From positions 39,192,384 through 39,256,383 of the forward strand of contig CM044874.1 in assembly GCA_024500155.1 (NCBI GenBank): a stretch of 64,000 bases of DNA, given 5' to 3'. The notes beneath the pieces were generated by a model. It was not told where the DNA came from. It worked only from the letters and a program-made list of their open reading frames with translations, and did not search any database. This DNA comes from Chenopodium formosanum. Lineage: Eukaryota > Streptophyta > Magnoliopsida > Caryophyllales > Amaranthaceae. Positions 43,147 through 54,260 of this stretch are shown piece by piece (the stretch's first letter is position 1; each line of letters starts with the position of its first letter). A program made the translations under genes and the position numbers.

Positions 43147-45648
43147 ATGGCTTCACAAGAGCTTGTACCAAATCTGGATGCCATTCGGCCTCCAAATGAT
43201 GTACTGGTCCAAACGGACCATGACTCAGGTGACGACGCTGTTGTCGAAACCTATGTGGATCCAAATGGATCCCTCATCTCTAAACGCATCCGCAGTAAAA
43301 AACGGCGAGAGCGTCCCCATGTTCAGGCAGGACCAAGCAAAACTGCTGGCCAGCCAAAGAAGCCCTCGGGGCGGCCGTTTGATCCTTCCCAGGCGGCAGG
43401 ATCAACTCCCGTCACTCGGGATGAGCTAATGTCACTTCTGAGCAGCCTCAGGGGTGAAATCAAGCAGCTCGCCTCAAAGAAGTCGCCTACTCCTAGAAAG
43501 GAGCAGTCGGCCAAGAAGCCTGCCCAAGCTGGCAAACAGAAGTCGGTCAGGGACCGTCAGCCGACTCCTCATCCTGCTCCTAAGGAGAAGGCCAGGCCCC
43601 AATTTAACCTTAATCGGCTCCGTTTCCCAGAAATGGGCGCAAGAAAACCCATCCGGCACATACAGCCGGATGGTAGCAAGAAAACGTTCTCTGACGCTCG
43701 ACAATACATTGAGGAGAGGAGAACCCAACAATCAGAGTCGGCTTCAACGTCGACTTATCATGATAGCTTTCGGAATACCTCTGTGAGGTGTTCCCAGTCT
43801 GTACATGAGACCCCAGCAAGCAGCCAAAGGGTTCAGTCTGGGCCGCATGTGATTCAGTCCGCCCAGTACATGGCACAACCATTGTACCAGGCGCTAGTTG
43901 TACCTTACATGCAACCTACCCTCTATGGAGGACAAGCGGCACACGGCTATCAGCCGATGGACTGGCAGCTTAGGCTGCAACACTTTGGAGATCAACCCTC
44001 TGCTTTCTCCAGGGAAATAACTGAAGCCGTACAGCCGGCTAAAGTTAAAAACGTTCTGGTTGGAGCCTATGACGGGACCTCCAACCCAGAAGACCACCTG
44101 CTAGCATACACCCACCTCATGTATTTACAGGGGTTGGATGATGCCGCATGGTGTCGTTGCTTTCCAGCCACCCTGAAGGGCATAGCCCAGCAGTGGTTTG
44201 GCAACCTGCCGGCTGGCTGCATAAAGAGCTTCAAGACGCTTGCGTTCTTGTTTGCATCAAACTTCTCTATGAACATCCCTGCCAAAAAGACAAGTCTTGA
44301 CTTGGGCAATGTACAGCAGGGAGATAGAGAAGGTTTGCGATCCTACGTCAGGCGGTTCAATCTGGTCCGAATCCAGATTCATGGGCTGTCTGATGAGGTC
44401 GCCTTCACAGACTTCTTTAAGGGTCTGAAGGACGGGTCTACTTTTAAGTACGAACTCGTCCGCAAACAAATCTTTACCCTGCAAGGAGCCTTGCGAGAGG
44501 CGGAAGCCTACATACAGGCGACCGAACTCAGCTCCTCTAATAAGCAGTCGGACCATAAGAAGTCTGACCGACAGAAAGAGAGTCGGCCTGCTCAGCCAGC
44601 TCCTAAGCCAGAAGAGAGCAAAAAGAAAAAGCAAGTCTGGGCCATTGATAACTCTGATCAACCGGCCCAGAAGAAGAAAAAAGAGTGGAAGCCGTACGTT
44701 CCAAGGTACGAATTCCACAAGGACTGCTGCTCCATCCTTTTGGAAATTAAGGATCGGCTAACTCTTGAAAAGCCGACTGCTATGAAAGGGTCCACTGAAA
44801 ATCGGAACAAGAACAAGCATTGCCATTTCCATGAGGGTGTTGGCCATGACACGAACGACTGCTTTAGTCTCAAGCGGGAGCTCGACCGTCTGGCCGACAA
44901 AGGACAGCTGAAGTCCTATGTGAAGTCCAAAGTGACTTCAAAAGCAAATCCGGGGCAGTCCAAGAAAAAGACTCCCCAGCCTGCTGTGAGTGCCGAAACT
45001 GATGAAGAACCGGTGTATACCATAGCAAGCGGATTTGCCGGTGGTGGCCCGATCATTCGGGGTACCAAGGACCATCTGAGAAAGATGGTTAATTGTGTTG
45101 AGGAGGGGGATACAGCTAGCACATCCACCTTCCCTAAAGTTGTCATCACCGAACAGGACAGAGGCAAAGTCCGTCGGCCGCATGATGACCCTATTGTCAT
45201 TGAGTGTAAAGTCGCCAACCAGCTGGTTGGCCGAATTCTGATTGACACAGGAAGTTCCTCTGACCTCATCAGCCTCAAATGCTTGTCCAATCTCAAGTAC
45301 AAACCGGATAGCATGATGGAGGTCACCCACACCTTAGTTGGGTTTGGGGGAGGACTTGTGCACCCAGTCGGACGAATCGACCTACCTGTCCGCCTAGGAA
45401 GCAGGGGAGACGGTCGGCACATGACCATCCGTTTCCTAGTGGTTGAAGAGCTCACGGCTTACAACCTCATCTTTGGCCGACCCACTCTTAATGAGTGTAA
45501 GGCCGTCATCATCCCTGCTCTCATGCTACTCAAGTATGAGAAGGATGATGGAATAGTTGGTTCCCTTAATGGGGACCAAAAGACGGCTCGAGAGTGTTAT
45601 CTCTCGGACGTCAAGCCTGCGGCCGCAGCGGGGCAAGCAAATGATTGA
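43147..45648 (+). CDS. Element B gag-protease polyprotein
   Basis: Open for 833 codons from MASQELVPNLDAIRPPND. N-terminal 280 residues are charged and probably disordered. The capsid domain (DWQLRLQHFGDQPSAFSRE, then GAYDGTSNPEDHLLAYTHL) spans about 280-460, and lysine-rich linkers follow. A knuckle-like CHFHEGVGHDTNDC is near residue 558, with protease RILIDTGSSSDLIS near 696 and FGRPTLNECKAVII near 780. The C-terminus after LSDVK is frameshifted (about 45630), giving a premature end GQAND. The remaining linker is in the next frame. Gag itself looks intact and could still be made. Confidence 0.88.
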   Translation: MASQELVPNLDAIRPPNDVLVQTDHDSGDDAVVETYVDPNGSLISKRIRSKKRRERPHVQAGPSKTAGQPKKPSGRPFDPSQAAGSTPVTRDELMSLLSSLRGEIKQLASKKSPTPRKEQSAKKPAQAGKQKSVRDRQPTPHPAPKEKARPQFNLNRLRFPEMGARKPIRHIQPDGSKKTFSDARQYIEERRTQQSESASTSTYHDSFRNTSVRCSQSVHETPASSQRVQSGPHVIQSAQYMAQPLYQALVVPYMQPTLYGGQAAHGYQPMDWQLRLQHFGDQPSAFSREITEAVQPAKVKNVLVGAYDGTSNPEDHLLAYTHLMYLQGLDDAAWCRCFPATLKGIAQQWFGNLPAGCIKSFKTLAFLFASNFSMNIPAKKTSLDLGNVQQGDREGLRSYVRRFNLVRIQIHGLSDEVAFTDFFKGLKDGSTFKYELVRKQIFTLQGALREAEAYIQATELSSSNKQSDHKKSDRQKESRPAQPAPKPEESKKKKQVWAIDNSDQPAQKKKKEWKPYVPRYEFHKDCCSILLEIKDRLTLEKPTAMKGSTENRNKNKHCHFHEGVGHDTNDCFSLKRELDRLADKGQLKSYVKSKVTSKANPGQSKKKTPQPAVSAETDEEPVYTIASGFAGGGPIIRGTKDHLRKMVNCVEEGDTASTSTFPKVVITEQDRGKVRRPHDDPIVIECKVANQLVGRILIDTGSSSDLISLKCLSNLKYKPDSMMEVTHTLVGFGGGLVHPVGRIDLPVRLGSRGDGRHMTIRFLVVEELTAYNLIFGRPTLNECKAVIIPALMLLKYEKDDGIVGSLNGDQKTARECYLSDVKPAAAAGQAND

Positions 45649-48600
45649 CCTCGACAATGTCGAGGAAGAACAGTCGGCCCCACCAGCCGGAAAGAAAAGA
45701 AAGACTGATCGACTGGTGGTGGTCAAAAAAGAAAAGCAATAGCAATCACTGACCGGGGAAAGGTCGGATGATCTTCGTCCCCAGCCTACTGGAGAGCACA
45801 TTGATATCCCTCTGGATGATAACCGTCAAGAGCGGACTGTTAAGGTGGGGACGATTGCCTTTACAAAGTTGGGTGAAAACCTTCACCAGCTGCTCAAGGA
45901 ATTCAAAGACATCTTTGCCTTTGAAGTGGAAGAGATGCCAGGCATCAGCCCAGATCTCGCTGTCCACAAACTCGCCGTGGATCCTAAAGAGAAGCCCATC
46001 CGGCAAAAGAAAAGAAACCACGTCAAAGAAAGAAGTCAGGCGGCAGCTGCCAAAGTAAAAAAGCTGTTAGATGCCAAGTTCATTCGGCCGTGCAACTTCC
46101 CTGAGTGGGTAGCTAACGTTGTGTTAGTAAAAAAGCCGAATGGAACTTGGCGGATGTGAGTTGATTACACAGACCTCAACAAGGCATGTCCAAAGGATAG
46201 CTATCCACTGCCTAAGATCGACTGTCTGGTCGACTTAACAGCCGGACATGCCCTGATGAGTTTCATGGACGCCTATTCAGGTTTCCATCAGATCCCCCTG
46301 AGGAAAAAAGATCAAGAAAAGACGACATTCGTCACCGATCAGGGGTTGTTCTGTTATACGATGATGCCGTTTGGTTTGAAGAATGCGCCTGCTACCTTCC
46401 AACGAATGATTAATACGGTCTTCATTAATCAAATCGGAAGGAATGTAGAGGCGTACATTGATGATATGATAGTCAAATCCAAACAGCAGGCGGATCACCT
46501 TGCTGATCTCCGAGAAACATTCGCCACACTCAGGCGGCACAAGGTCATGCTTAACCCAAAAAAGTGTGTCTTTGGTGTTGAGTTTGGGAAGTTTCTCGGA
46601 TTTTTGATTGACCAAAGAGGAATAGAGGCCAACACTGAGAAAATACAGGCGGTAATCGACATGCAGTCGCCCCGTACTGTGAAGGAAGTGCAAAAACTAA
46701 CAGGTTGTCTGGCGGCCCTGGGGAGATTCCTCAGCCGTTTAGGCGACAAGTGTCTCTACTTTTTCCAGGCAATCAAAAAGAAGACAAACTTTGAATGGGG
46801 GGATGATGCAGAGGCGGCCTTTCAAAGGCTAAAAACTCATCTGCACTCTTTGCCGAGGCTTGTCAGCCCTTTTCCTAAAGAAAAGCTCTTCATGTACTTA
46901 GCCGTCTCTGATCAAGCCCTCAGTGCTGTCCTCTTAGCTGAAAGAGACGGCATCCAGCTCCCGGTGTATTTCATAAGCCATGTTTTGAGAAATGCGGAGC
47001 TTCGGTACCCCATGGTTGAGAAATTCGGCCTTGCCCTTTACATGGCCATCAAGAAGCTTAAACCTTACTTCTTGGCGCATGCGGTAGAGGTCTATACTGA
47101 CCAACCGATCAAACGGCCACTCACAACCTTGGAGTCTTCTGGACGAATGCTCAAATGGGCAATTGAAATACAAGGATTAGAAATCACTTATGAATCAAGG
47201 AAGGCAATAAAGGGACAAGCATTCGCTGACTTTATTGTCGAAATGACAAGGCCGGTTGTTCCGGACAATACGGACCAGGTCTGGAAAGTGTATGTGGATG
47301 GGAGCTCCACTGTGAACGGCTGTGGTGCGGGGATTATCTGTCAATCTCCTGAAGGAGATAAGTACGAATACGCACTACGGTTCAAGTTTCAGGTCTCTAA
47401 TAATGAGGCCGAGTATGAGGCCCTGCTGGCCGGCATCCGGTATTGCAAGACGGTAGGGGCGAAGAAGATATCCGCCTGCTCTAATTCTCAACTGGTCGTA
47501 CTCCAGGTTAATGGAACGTACGAGGCCACTCATCCGGCCATGATAAAATATTTGCAGGCGGTAAAGAGTGAAGTTGGGTCACTTGAAGAATTTCATCTAA
47601 CTCAGGTGCCCAGGTCTTCAAACAATCAGGCGGATGCTCTGTCCAAGTTGGCATCATCCGCTTCCTGTGAAACGCCTCGGTCAGTCTTCTGGGAGGTCAT
47701 GGAAAAAAGAAGTATATCTGGGGAAGACCCCATTGGAATTCTTAACCGAAGCTCAACTTGGATGGACAGCATCCGGACCTATCTCACAGACGACACGCTC
47801 CCTGAATCACCACGGGAGGCGGCTGTTCTAAAAAAACGAGCAGCTAACTTCGAGTTGCGGCAAGGAGAGCTCTTCAGGGCTGGCTTTTTGAAACCCCTGT
47901 TGAAGTGTGTTACCCCTGAAAAGGGGAAGGAAGTTCTCGAAGAGTTGCATTCGGGATTCTGCGCCTCCCATATAGGCGGCAGATCCCTCGCGGCCAAGGC
48001 CAGGCGGCTTTACATTTGGCCAACTCTGGAGTCGGATGCCATGGAAATGGTGAAAAAATGTGACAAGTGCCAAAAATTTGGCAAGCTCATCCATCGTCCG
48101 GCTATAGACCTGACGGCCATCCACAGCCCAATACCCTTTGCCAAATGGGGCATGGACATTCTGGGGCCATATACAACTGCACCAGGCGGCAAGCGCTATA
48201 TATTGGTGGCTGTGGATTACTTTACCAAGTGGGTAGAGGCTGAGGCAGTCAAAAACATCAAGACTTAAGACGTCATTTCCTTTGTTTGGAGGAACATAAT
48301 CACTCGTTTCGGGGTGCCCATGTCTATGGTTTTTGACAATGGTCCTCAATTTGAGACGCCTCAACTCAAGACTTGGCTGGGAGACCAGGGGGTCTCAAGC
48401 TTCTTCGCATCAGTCGGCCGGCCGCAAGCAAACGGCCAGGTCGAAGCCTTCAACAAGTTAATCTCAGACGGGATTAAAAAGAAGATTGAGCGGGCTGGTG
48501 GCCTTTGGGCGGATGAATTACCGCACGTCCTTTGGTCCATCAGAACGACTGCTAAAGGGGCAACGGGAGAAACCCCATTCCTAATGGTGTATGGTGCAAA

Positions 48601-48980
48601 AGCTGTTCTGCCCATTGAGCACTATGAGCCGACCCTTCGAATCATGTTGTATGATGAAGAGGCAAATTGGGAGGCCATGCGCCTAGCATTGGACTCACTT
48701 CCAGAGCGCAGGGGCAATGCTGCCTTGCGTCATGAGATATACCGTCTGAGAATGACTCGGGCTTACAACAAAAGAGTACACAAGCGTCCTCTCAAAGTGG
48801 GGGACTTTGTGCTACGAAAAATAGAGGCAGTCGGTAGGGCGAATGAACAGGGAAAGCTAACCCCAAATTGGGAAGGCCCCTACCGAATTTTTGAGGAGGT
48901 AAGAGACGGCACCTACCGCCTGGAAGAACCAGACGGCAGGTAGCTGCCCAGAACTTGGAATGTAGACAACTTGAAAAAGT
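45640..48980 (+). pseudogene. Element B pol: RT, two RNase H domains, integrase, with stops
   Basis: After the frameshift the frame runs MIDLDNVEEEQ to the RT and integrase with stops at about 45740 (TAG), 46157 (TGA inside WRM*VDYTDLN), 48266-48268 (TAA) and 48941-48943 (TAG). RT: MPFGLKNAPATFQRM, YIDDMIVKS near 46455. First RNase H from 46890 (AVSDQALSAVLLAERDG). Archaeal-like RNase H at about 47280-47660 (VYVDGSSTVNGCGAGII, SNNEAEYEALLAG). Integrase: CDKCQKFG near 48062, MDILGPY near 48150, DNGPQ near 48338, NGQVEAFNKL near 48433. Ends NLKKYYF near 48990. Confidence 0.9.
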
Positions 48981-48984
48981 ACTA

Positions 48985-50341
48985 CTTCTAAGTACGAATG
49001 AAAAGACCTCAATTTTGTAAATCTCACGTATTGTTAATGAGCATATGCCTTCATTTCCCAACTTATCTTTTTATTTAAGTTTTTTAAGTGTCGCCTGTAC
49101 CAAATACAGACGGCCAATATGTTTGGAAAGCGTCTGTTCCAACAGCAGACGTCCCAATCCCTCTGAAGGAGCCGATTGTTTTAGAACAGTCGTTCCTACG
49201 AAATTCATCAAGTTTACACCAACACTTGACGAATCATTAAAGAGGCTTAAGGCCAGATAAAATCATGATGAGGCCCATGGCCGGATATTAATAAACAAAA
49301 AGAGACCGAATGGTCACAGTCTGCTCCAACATGAGTATGACCGTCTGCTCCAACATGAGTCAGATAACCGGCGACGTCCATTTGGGCGAATTCGTCGAGG
49401 AGAAGCATCTCCCATTTGGGTGGCACATTGCTCTACGAATATATCAAGCGGCCCTACCGAATGCTAAGGCAGCATTCGCAGTCGTTTGTTTTAATCGAAA
49501 GTGAAATCTAAAAGACCTGAATTTTCTATCTAGCGCAGTTCAGAAATGGTCACTGTTTCATAAGTAGAGGCTAAGCGAGGCATAAAGCCGGATGCGCCTG
49601 TTATTGCTCAGGGGCAAAACAGGCGGAATATTTAATTAATATACAAGTTAACTAAACACTTATTGAGGCTATTGGTTGGATAACGCCTGATCCTTGCCTA
49701 TGGGGCAAGACAGGCGGACAATTATTTTTAAAGGAAATTGGTTAAGTTACAAACTTAGCATTTTATCTCAAAGAGGCCTATGGCCGGAGGCGCTTGTTTT
49801 GCTTATGGGACGGAACAGGCGGAGGTTTACCCTTAGCAAATTAGCTAAGTTGGAAATTTGAGTTAGTTCGAGCCAATGGCCGAATGAACACTTTATGATT
49901 GCCAATTCTTGATGGACGTCTGCCGCGTGGTTTGGGGCAATCACCATAGTGATTGATTGACTTAGAAACCATGCATACTCTTCTAAGTATCAAAAATTTC
50001 TAAGCCAATCAATCCAATAAACCGAAACCGCTCGACATCCGTCCAGGGGCAAGAACATTCGCATGATATACAGGTTATTATACTTAGCCAAAAACATGCA
50101 AAGAAAACTTCAAAATGCAAAGGACAACTATATAGATAACTTCAGCCAAATGGCCGGATGATTCAAATTAAAAAGATCAATCGTCACCTGACGATTGGTT
50201 AAGATTGTTATCTGGCAAAGCCAGAAAGATTGTCAAATTACCCGACCCCTCGGTCGGTAAAGATACAAATACTCGGCACACAGGCCGGAAAAGAAAAGTA
50301 CATGGCCATTCGGCCGCAGAAAAGCATAAAAGCTTAAGTAA
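48985..50341. other. Element B spacer with hairpin array
   Basis: No protein frame. Repeated imperfect hairpins of the type CGCCTG...CAGGCGGA at 49595-49626, 49684-49718 and 49791-49822, plus many copies of (G)GCC.ATGGCCGGA words (for example about 49276, 49779, 50147). The long stem-loop is at 49914-50044. This is the same position and design as the element A spacer, but with different sequence. Confidence 0.75.
49914..50044. ncRNA. Conserved stem-loop in the element B spacer
   Basis: Pairings: GGACG 49914-49918 with CGTCC 50040-50044; GGTTT 49929-49933 with AAACC 50019-50023; GATTGATTG 49951-49959 with CAATCAATC 50006-50014; CTTAGAAA 49961-49968 with TTTCTAAG 49997-50004; ATACT 49975-49979 with AGTAT 49986-49990. 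The outer and middle stems have a different sequence from element A yet still pair, which is what selection for structure would produce. Confidence 0.6.
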
Positions 50342-53266
50342 TCAGGGGAGAGCCTTTTCAGTGGCAGCCGGCTTGTCGTCCTTCAGCTGCTCTTCCTCCT
50401 TTTTCTCTGGCTCCTCCGCCTGATCCTCCTCCTCGCCGCCCGAGGACGACTCCCCAGAAGAGTCGGACCCAGAACTTTCCTCGGCCTCAGCATTCTCAGC
50501 CTCTTCAATAAGGCGAGCGTCGAATGCTTTGCTGGCTTCGTCAAATTTGGATTTCCAAATCTGATAGTCCGAGTCCGGCTGTACAGCCGCCCAAGTGTCC
50601 CGCATGATGGCTTCATAATCGCTCATCATTTTTTTAACAAGAGCCTCTCTCTCTTGATCAGCCACGGACTCAAACTTGGACTTCAGCTGATGCTCCTGGT
50701 TGCTGAGGCGCTGCTCCAGGCGGCCCACCTTCTGCTTGGCTCTCTCGGCCTCTTCTTTGGCATCTTGAAGAGGCTCGAGCTTCTCCTTAAGAGTTGTAAT
50801 CTCTTTCTTAAGGGAAGTGATGCGCAGGCGGGCCGAGTCCAGGTCCTTCTTCACCTGCATATTGGCTTCCGCCTGCGAATACATCATATCAAGCGTCAGA
50901 TACTCATTCTGAGCAATATCAAATTGAGCTCGATCCAAGGTGGACTCGGCCCGAGCTTTGGCGACTGTTACCTCTTTGGATTTCTCTTTGAGGGGTTGCT
51001 TGAGCCCTTGGACACGCAGCATGGCCTGCAAGAGAACCGAATGGTTAAAACCAGGCGGAAAAAGAAATAATGCTGAATAAAAAAAAAAAAAAATTGCTTG
51101 AGCTAAGACTCATACCTCGCAGAGGTTCCCCAAGATGCCATCCAAGTCAAGGGTGCCGACTCCTCTGACAGACGCCTTGTCGTCAGGATCAACCGCCCTC
51201 AGCATGGACTTGGCCATCTGGACTACAGTCGGCCTCTGCACAGGAACTGAGAAGGAGAGAAAGTTAGAAAAAATAACTCAAGTACATCTAAATGGAAGAA
51301 TAATAGGGGCGAATGGATTTTACCGTCGTCCTTCTGTTCCTCCTCTCTCCCCAGGCTCCTCTTCTCTCCTGCTGAGCCGACAGTAGTGGTGGGTTGCTTA
51401 AAGCCACCCTTCGATGCCCTCTGGGCATCCGGTTTGCTGATCTCCTTTTCAGCATCGAGAGAAGAGGCGTCTGGGCCTTCATGGGCTTATGAGCAACGTG
51501 CTTCCGGCCGCCCTTGTCGGATGCGCTCACATCACCCACCCTTGTCTTTTGGATTTTAGGGTCGGATGGTTTTGAAGGAGATTTGGAAGGTGCACCCTAC
51601 ATCAACACAAGATAAATGCAAGTTAGAAATCATTCGGGCAAATTTAATATTGGTCAGAAATGAAAGTATAACAATTTTCTACCTTGGAGGTGCCGCCAGT
51701 TTTCTGCTCGTCCACTTTGGTGGGAGTGGTTACTTCTGCCCTGTTTAAAACATTCGACCTATATCGAGCAGCAGATACAGCCGGCTTCCTTGTGGCCGAG
51801 AGCTTTTCCATTGCTTTGTCTGCAAAAATGAACAAGTGATTAGCATCATTAAACAAGTACTGAAAAGCAGAAGTAAATTGCATATAAAACAGACGGCCGA
51901 CTACCTCTCGGCATCTCAGAACTTAGCCCACAAGCGGCTAAGAATGTCCCTTCTTCAAACCACTTGTACAAAGGGAGATAGCATTGAGGGGTGACCTCCT
52001 TGTCCCCCTCATCATTCGTCCACACGGACACGGTAAACAACCCCGCGTCCATGATCTCCTCCTTTGCCCGCTTGGGAATAGGCGGCAATGCGCTCCTGCC
52101 TGCTAGGAGAGGTGGATCCTTATTCCACCTGTTATACTTTTGGTTCAGGCAGCTGTCGGCAGACTTGGGTATATAAAACTTAGTCCTCCAGTCTTTCCAC
52201 TTGTTCTCTTTGCTAACAGCCATCATGTACCCCTTGCAAGTGGTCAAGGTGTACCAGCCTTCACCGCCCCTAGCAGGCGCCCTGCTCAGATAGTGCATGT
52301 GGGCAAACGCTTCAAAGCTCGCCTCCACCTGCAGCATCTCACAGGCGGCAACGTACCCCAGAATATTGATCCAGGAGTTGGGTACAAGTTGCCAGATACC
52401 TAGTTGGTATCCGTCCAAGATCTTCTCCACGGCCGGATGGAGAGGGAAGCGGAGGCCAGCCTGGAAGACCGCTTCATAGCAGCCGAATGCTTTGTCTTGA
52501 TAGCTGGCCAGGCTCGGCCAGGTTATGGTGTCGCCCTCGTTAGGGACCGACAAAGTGTAGCCATAGCCTAGGACGACCTTGCGCCTAAAATTGGCAAGGC
52601 AGGATGCCATGGCGCTCCGCCTGCCTGGCGGAACATGCTAATAGTAGGGGGCTCTCTCCAAGCGCCTGGAAGCACTCGGCTCGGCCCAGCTTTCCCCCCT
52701 ATCCACTGCTAGGGACTCTCTAGCAGAATCTATGTTTGATCTAGCCTCCTCTGAAGTTACGGAGGCATTCTCTGTAGAAGATGGCGAGGCCGACTCGCCA
52801 TCAGAGCTCTCATCAGAGCTAGGGGACCGTCGACTGGTGCCAGCGCCTGTCCAGAAGGCCCGGGTTGATATTCTTCATCCGCCTCCCCCAGGATTCCATC
52901 ACTGGGAGTTCCACTAGATGTGGGCGAATGGTAATAGGTGGGGGTTGGAGGAAGATAGGAAGGGCTGTCAGGGTGTTCCGACAGCTCACTTTGAGGCACT
53001 CTTATTGAGCCGTCTGAATAAACAGTCGACCCGTCCAAATGGTAGAAAACTCCATCGGAGCTACACTGCCTTGCTGTTCTTTTGGTCCTGGCCATAGTGT
53101 CCTGCACAGACACGGAAACGGTCGGATTCGGAGAAGTTCGTAAAGCAGGATCTTTGGCCAAGCATTCGGCACTGCTAGTTCTAGATTCAGCCGTCCCCGG
53201 TGACCGGCTGATCACTATCCTACGCCGTGCCGCATGCAATTGGGGAACCATTTTTTTCGAAAACAA
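50342..53266 (-). pseudogene. Element B antisense gene (Transposase_28-like, coiled coil)
   Basis: A multi-exon gene opposite to gag-pol. The N-terminal part (53266-52757) is serine/proline-rich and contains MARTKRTARQ at 53095-53066. A conserved domain at 52610-51905 (EAVFQAGLRFPLHP, PNSWINILGYVAACEM, GWYTLTT) resembles the plant family called Transposase_28 or putative gypsy-type transposon protein. Introns are visible, for example 51820-51904 (donor GTAG, acceptor TTTTGCAG). Lysine-rich exons follow. The last exon (about 51025-50342) is a coiled coil with an acidic end (SGSDSSGESSSGGEEED) and TGA/TAA stop at 50342. Lesions: a frameshift near 52830 and TAG at 52637-52639. The function is unknown; antisense genes of this kind are known in Tat elements. 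Confidence 0.75.
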
Positions 53267-53479
53267 AGAAAAAATGAAGAATAAAATGAAAATACAGGCG
53301 TTACCTTTAAAAGAAGGGAGAAAGACGCCTGGTTGACTAAAGAACAGTCGAACTGGTAGCCGAGTGTCGGATGCTTGAAAAACGCTTAGGGAATTTTGAG
53401 ATTCTCTAAGTCAAAAAGTCCAAGATTCTCCAGATATTCGCCAAGGTGTGAATTCAAGAGGAGGGGGGGTCAAACCTTA

Positions 53480-53489
53480 CTATTTATAG
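53480..53489 (-). promoter_or_regulatory. TATA box of the element B antisense gene
   Basis: Minus strand CTATAAATAG, 385 bp upstream of the internal ATG at 53095 and 214 bp upstream of the first ATG. CACGTG-type words lie upstream (about 53567 and 53579). Element A has the same arrangement. Confidence 0.65.
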
Positions 53490-53601
53490 GGGGTAAAACC
53501 CTAATTTTTTCCCTCAAGTAAGTTTTCGAATCTGACCACTCAGATGCTGACACCTGTCACAGGAGTCACGTGCAATGCACGTGGCCCCTGTGAGGGGCAA
53601 A

Positions 53602-54260
53602 TGATTTGGGTATTTTATACCCGGCCAAGTGGCCCAATCAGAAAGTGCCACGTGTCCTCCATATAGGTGCCATTTGGACCTATGGAATGATGACACGTGG
53701 AGGGAGGACACTTCTCCGTCCTACGTGGACTGAAGGTCCAGTAGGGACCATTCAGGTGGCGACACGTGTCACACAAAAAGTGCTTCAAAATCCATTGGGC
53801 ATAGTGACATGTGTCACTCAGGCATTGGCTCTGGGATGGCGGCCTTCTAAGGCCCAAATCCCAAGGCGCCGCAAAACGGCGTGACCTAACTCCTAGGTCA
53901 CCAGATCCTAGGAAGGCACACTTTTCAAAAAGAACCCTATAAATAGGGACATTATGTCATTTATGACGACACCAAAAAAAAAAAAAAGAGAGAGAGAGAA
54001 TTTTGACACGCAATACGAGACAATACGTCACTTACCACAGAGCTGTCGTTTTCAAAGAACACACAACACTTTACCTGAGCTTGGAATCCAAGCAGATAAC
54101 TTTACTTCCGCACGTTTTATTTCCGAACATTTACTAACTTAATCTTCGGAGGCGGACCACCGACCATCCGGCGGTCCGTTTGCTTTGCAGGTACAGGCAT
54201 CCTCAGTTGAATCCAGTCTCAGTGTTGTAACTCTCCCGAGGGACAAAAACCCCCGAAACA
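53602..54260 (+). repeat. 3' LTR of element B
   Basis: 659 bp, the partner of 42455-43113. The polypurine tract GAGGGGCAAA lies immediately before it (53592-53601), and the target repeat GTTGG follows. Confidence 0.95.

Larger units (their letters stand above)
42455..54260 (+). mobile_element. Element B: Tat-lineage gypsy retrotransposon nested in A
   Basis: Complete 11.8-kb element with 659-bp LTRs and the target duplication GTTGG at 42450-42454 and 54261-54265. Layout: LTR, PBS, sense gag-pol (43147-48980), hairpin spacer (48985-50341), antisense gene (minus strand, 53266-50342), TATA box and G-box region, polypurine tract, LTR. By eye the LTRs differ at about ten bases plus an A-rich length difference, so it is moderately young. 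It is related to A throughout but clearly a different family. Pol has several stops, so it is not autonomous now. Confidence 0.95.
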
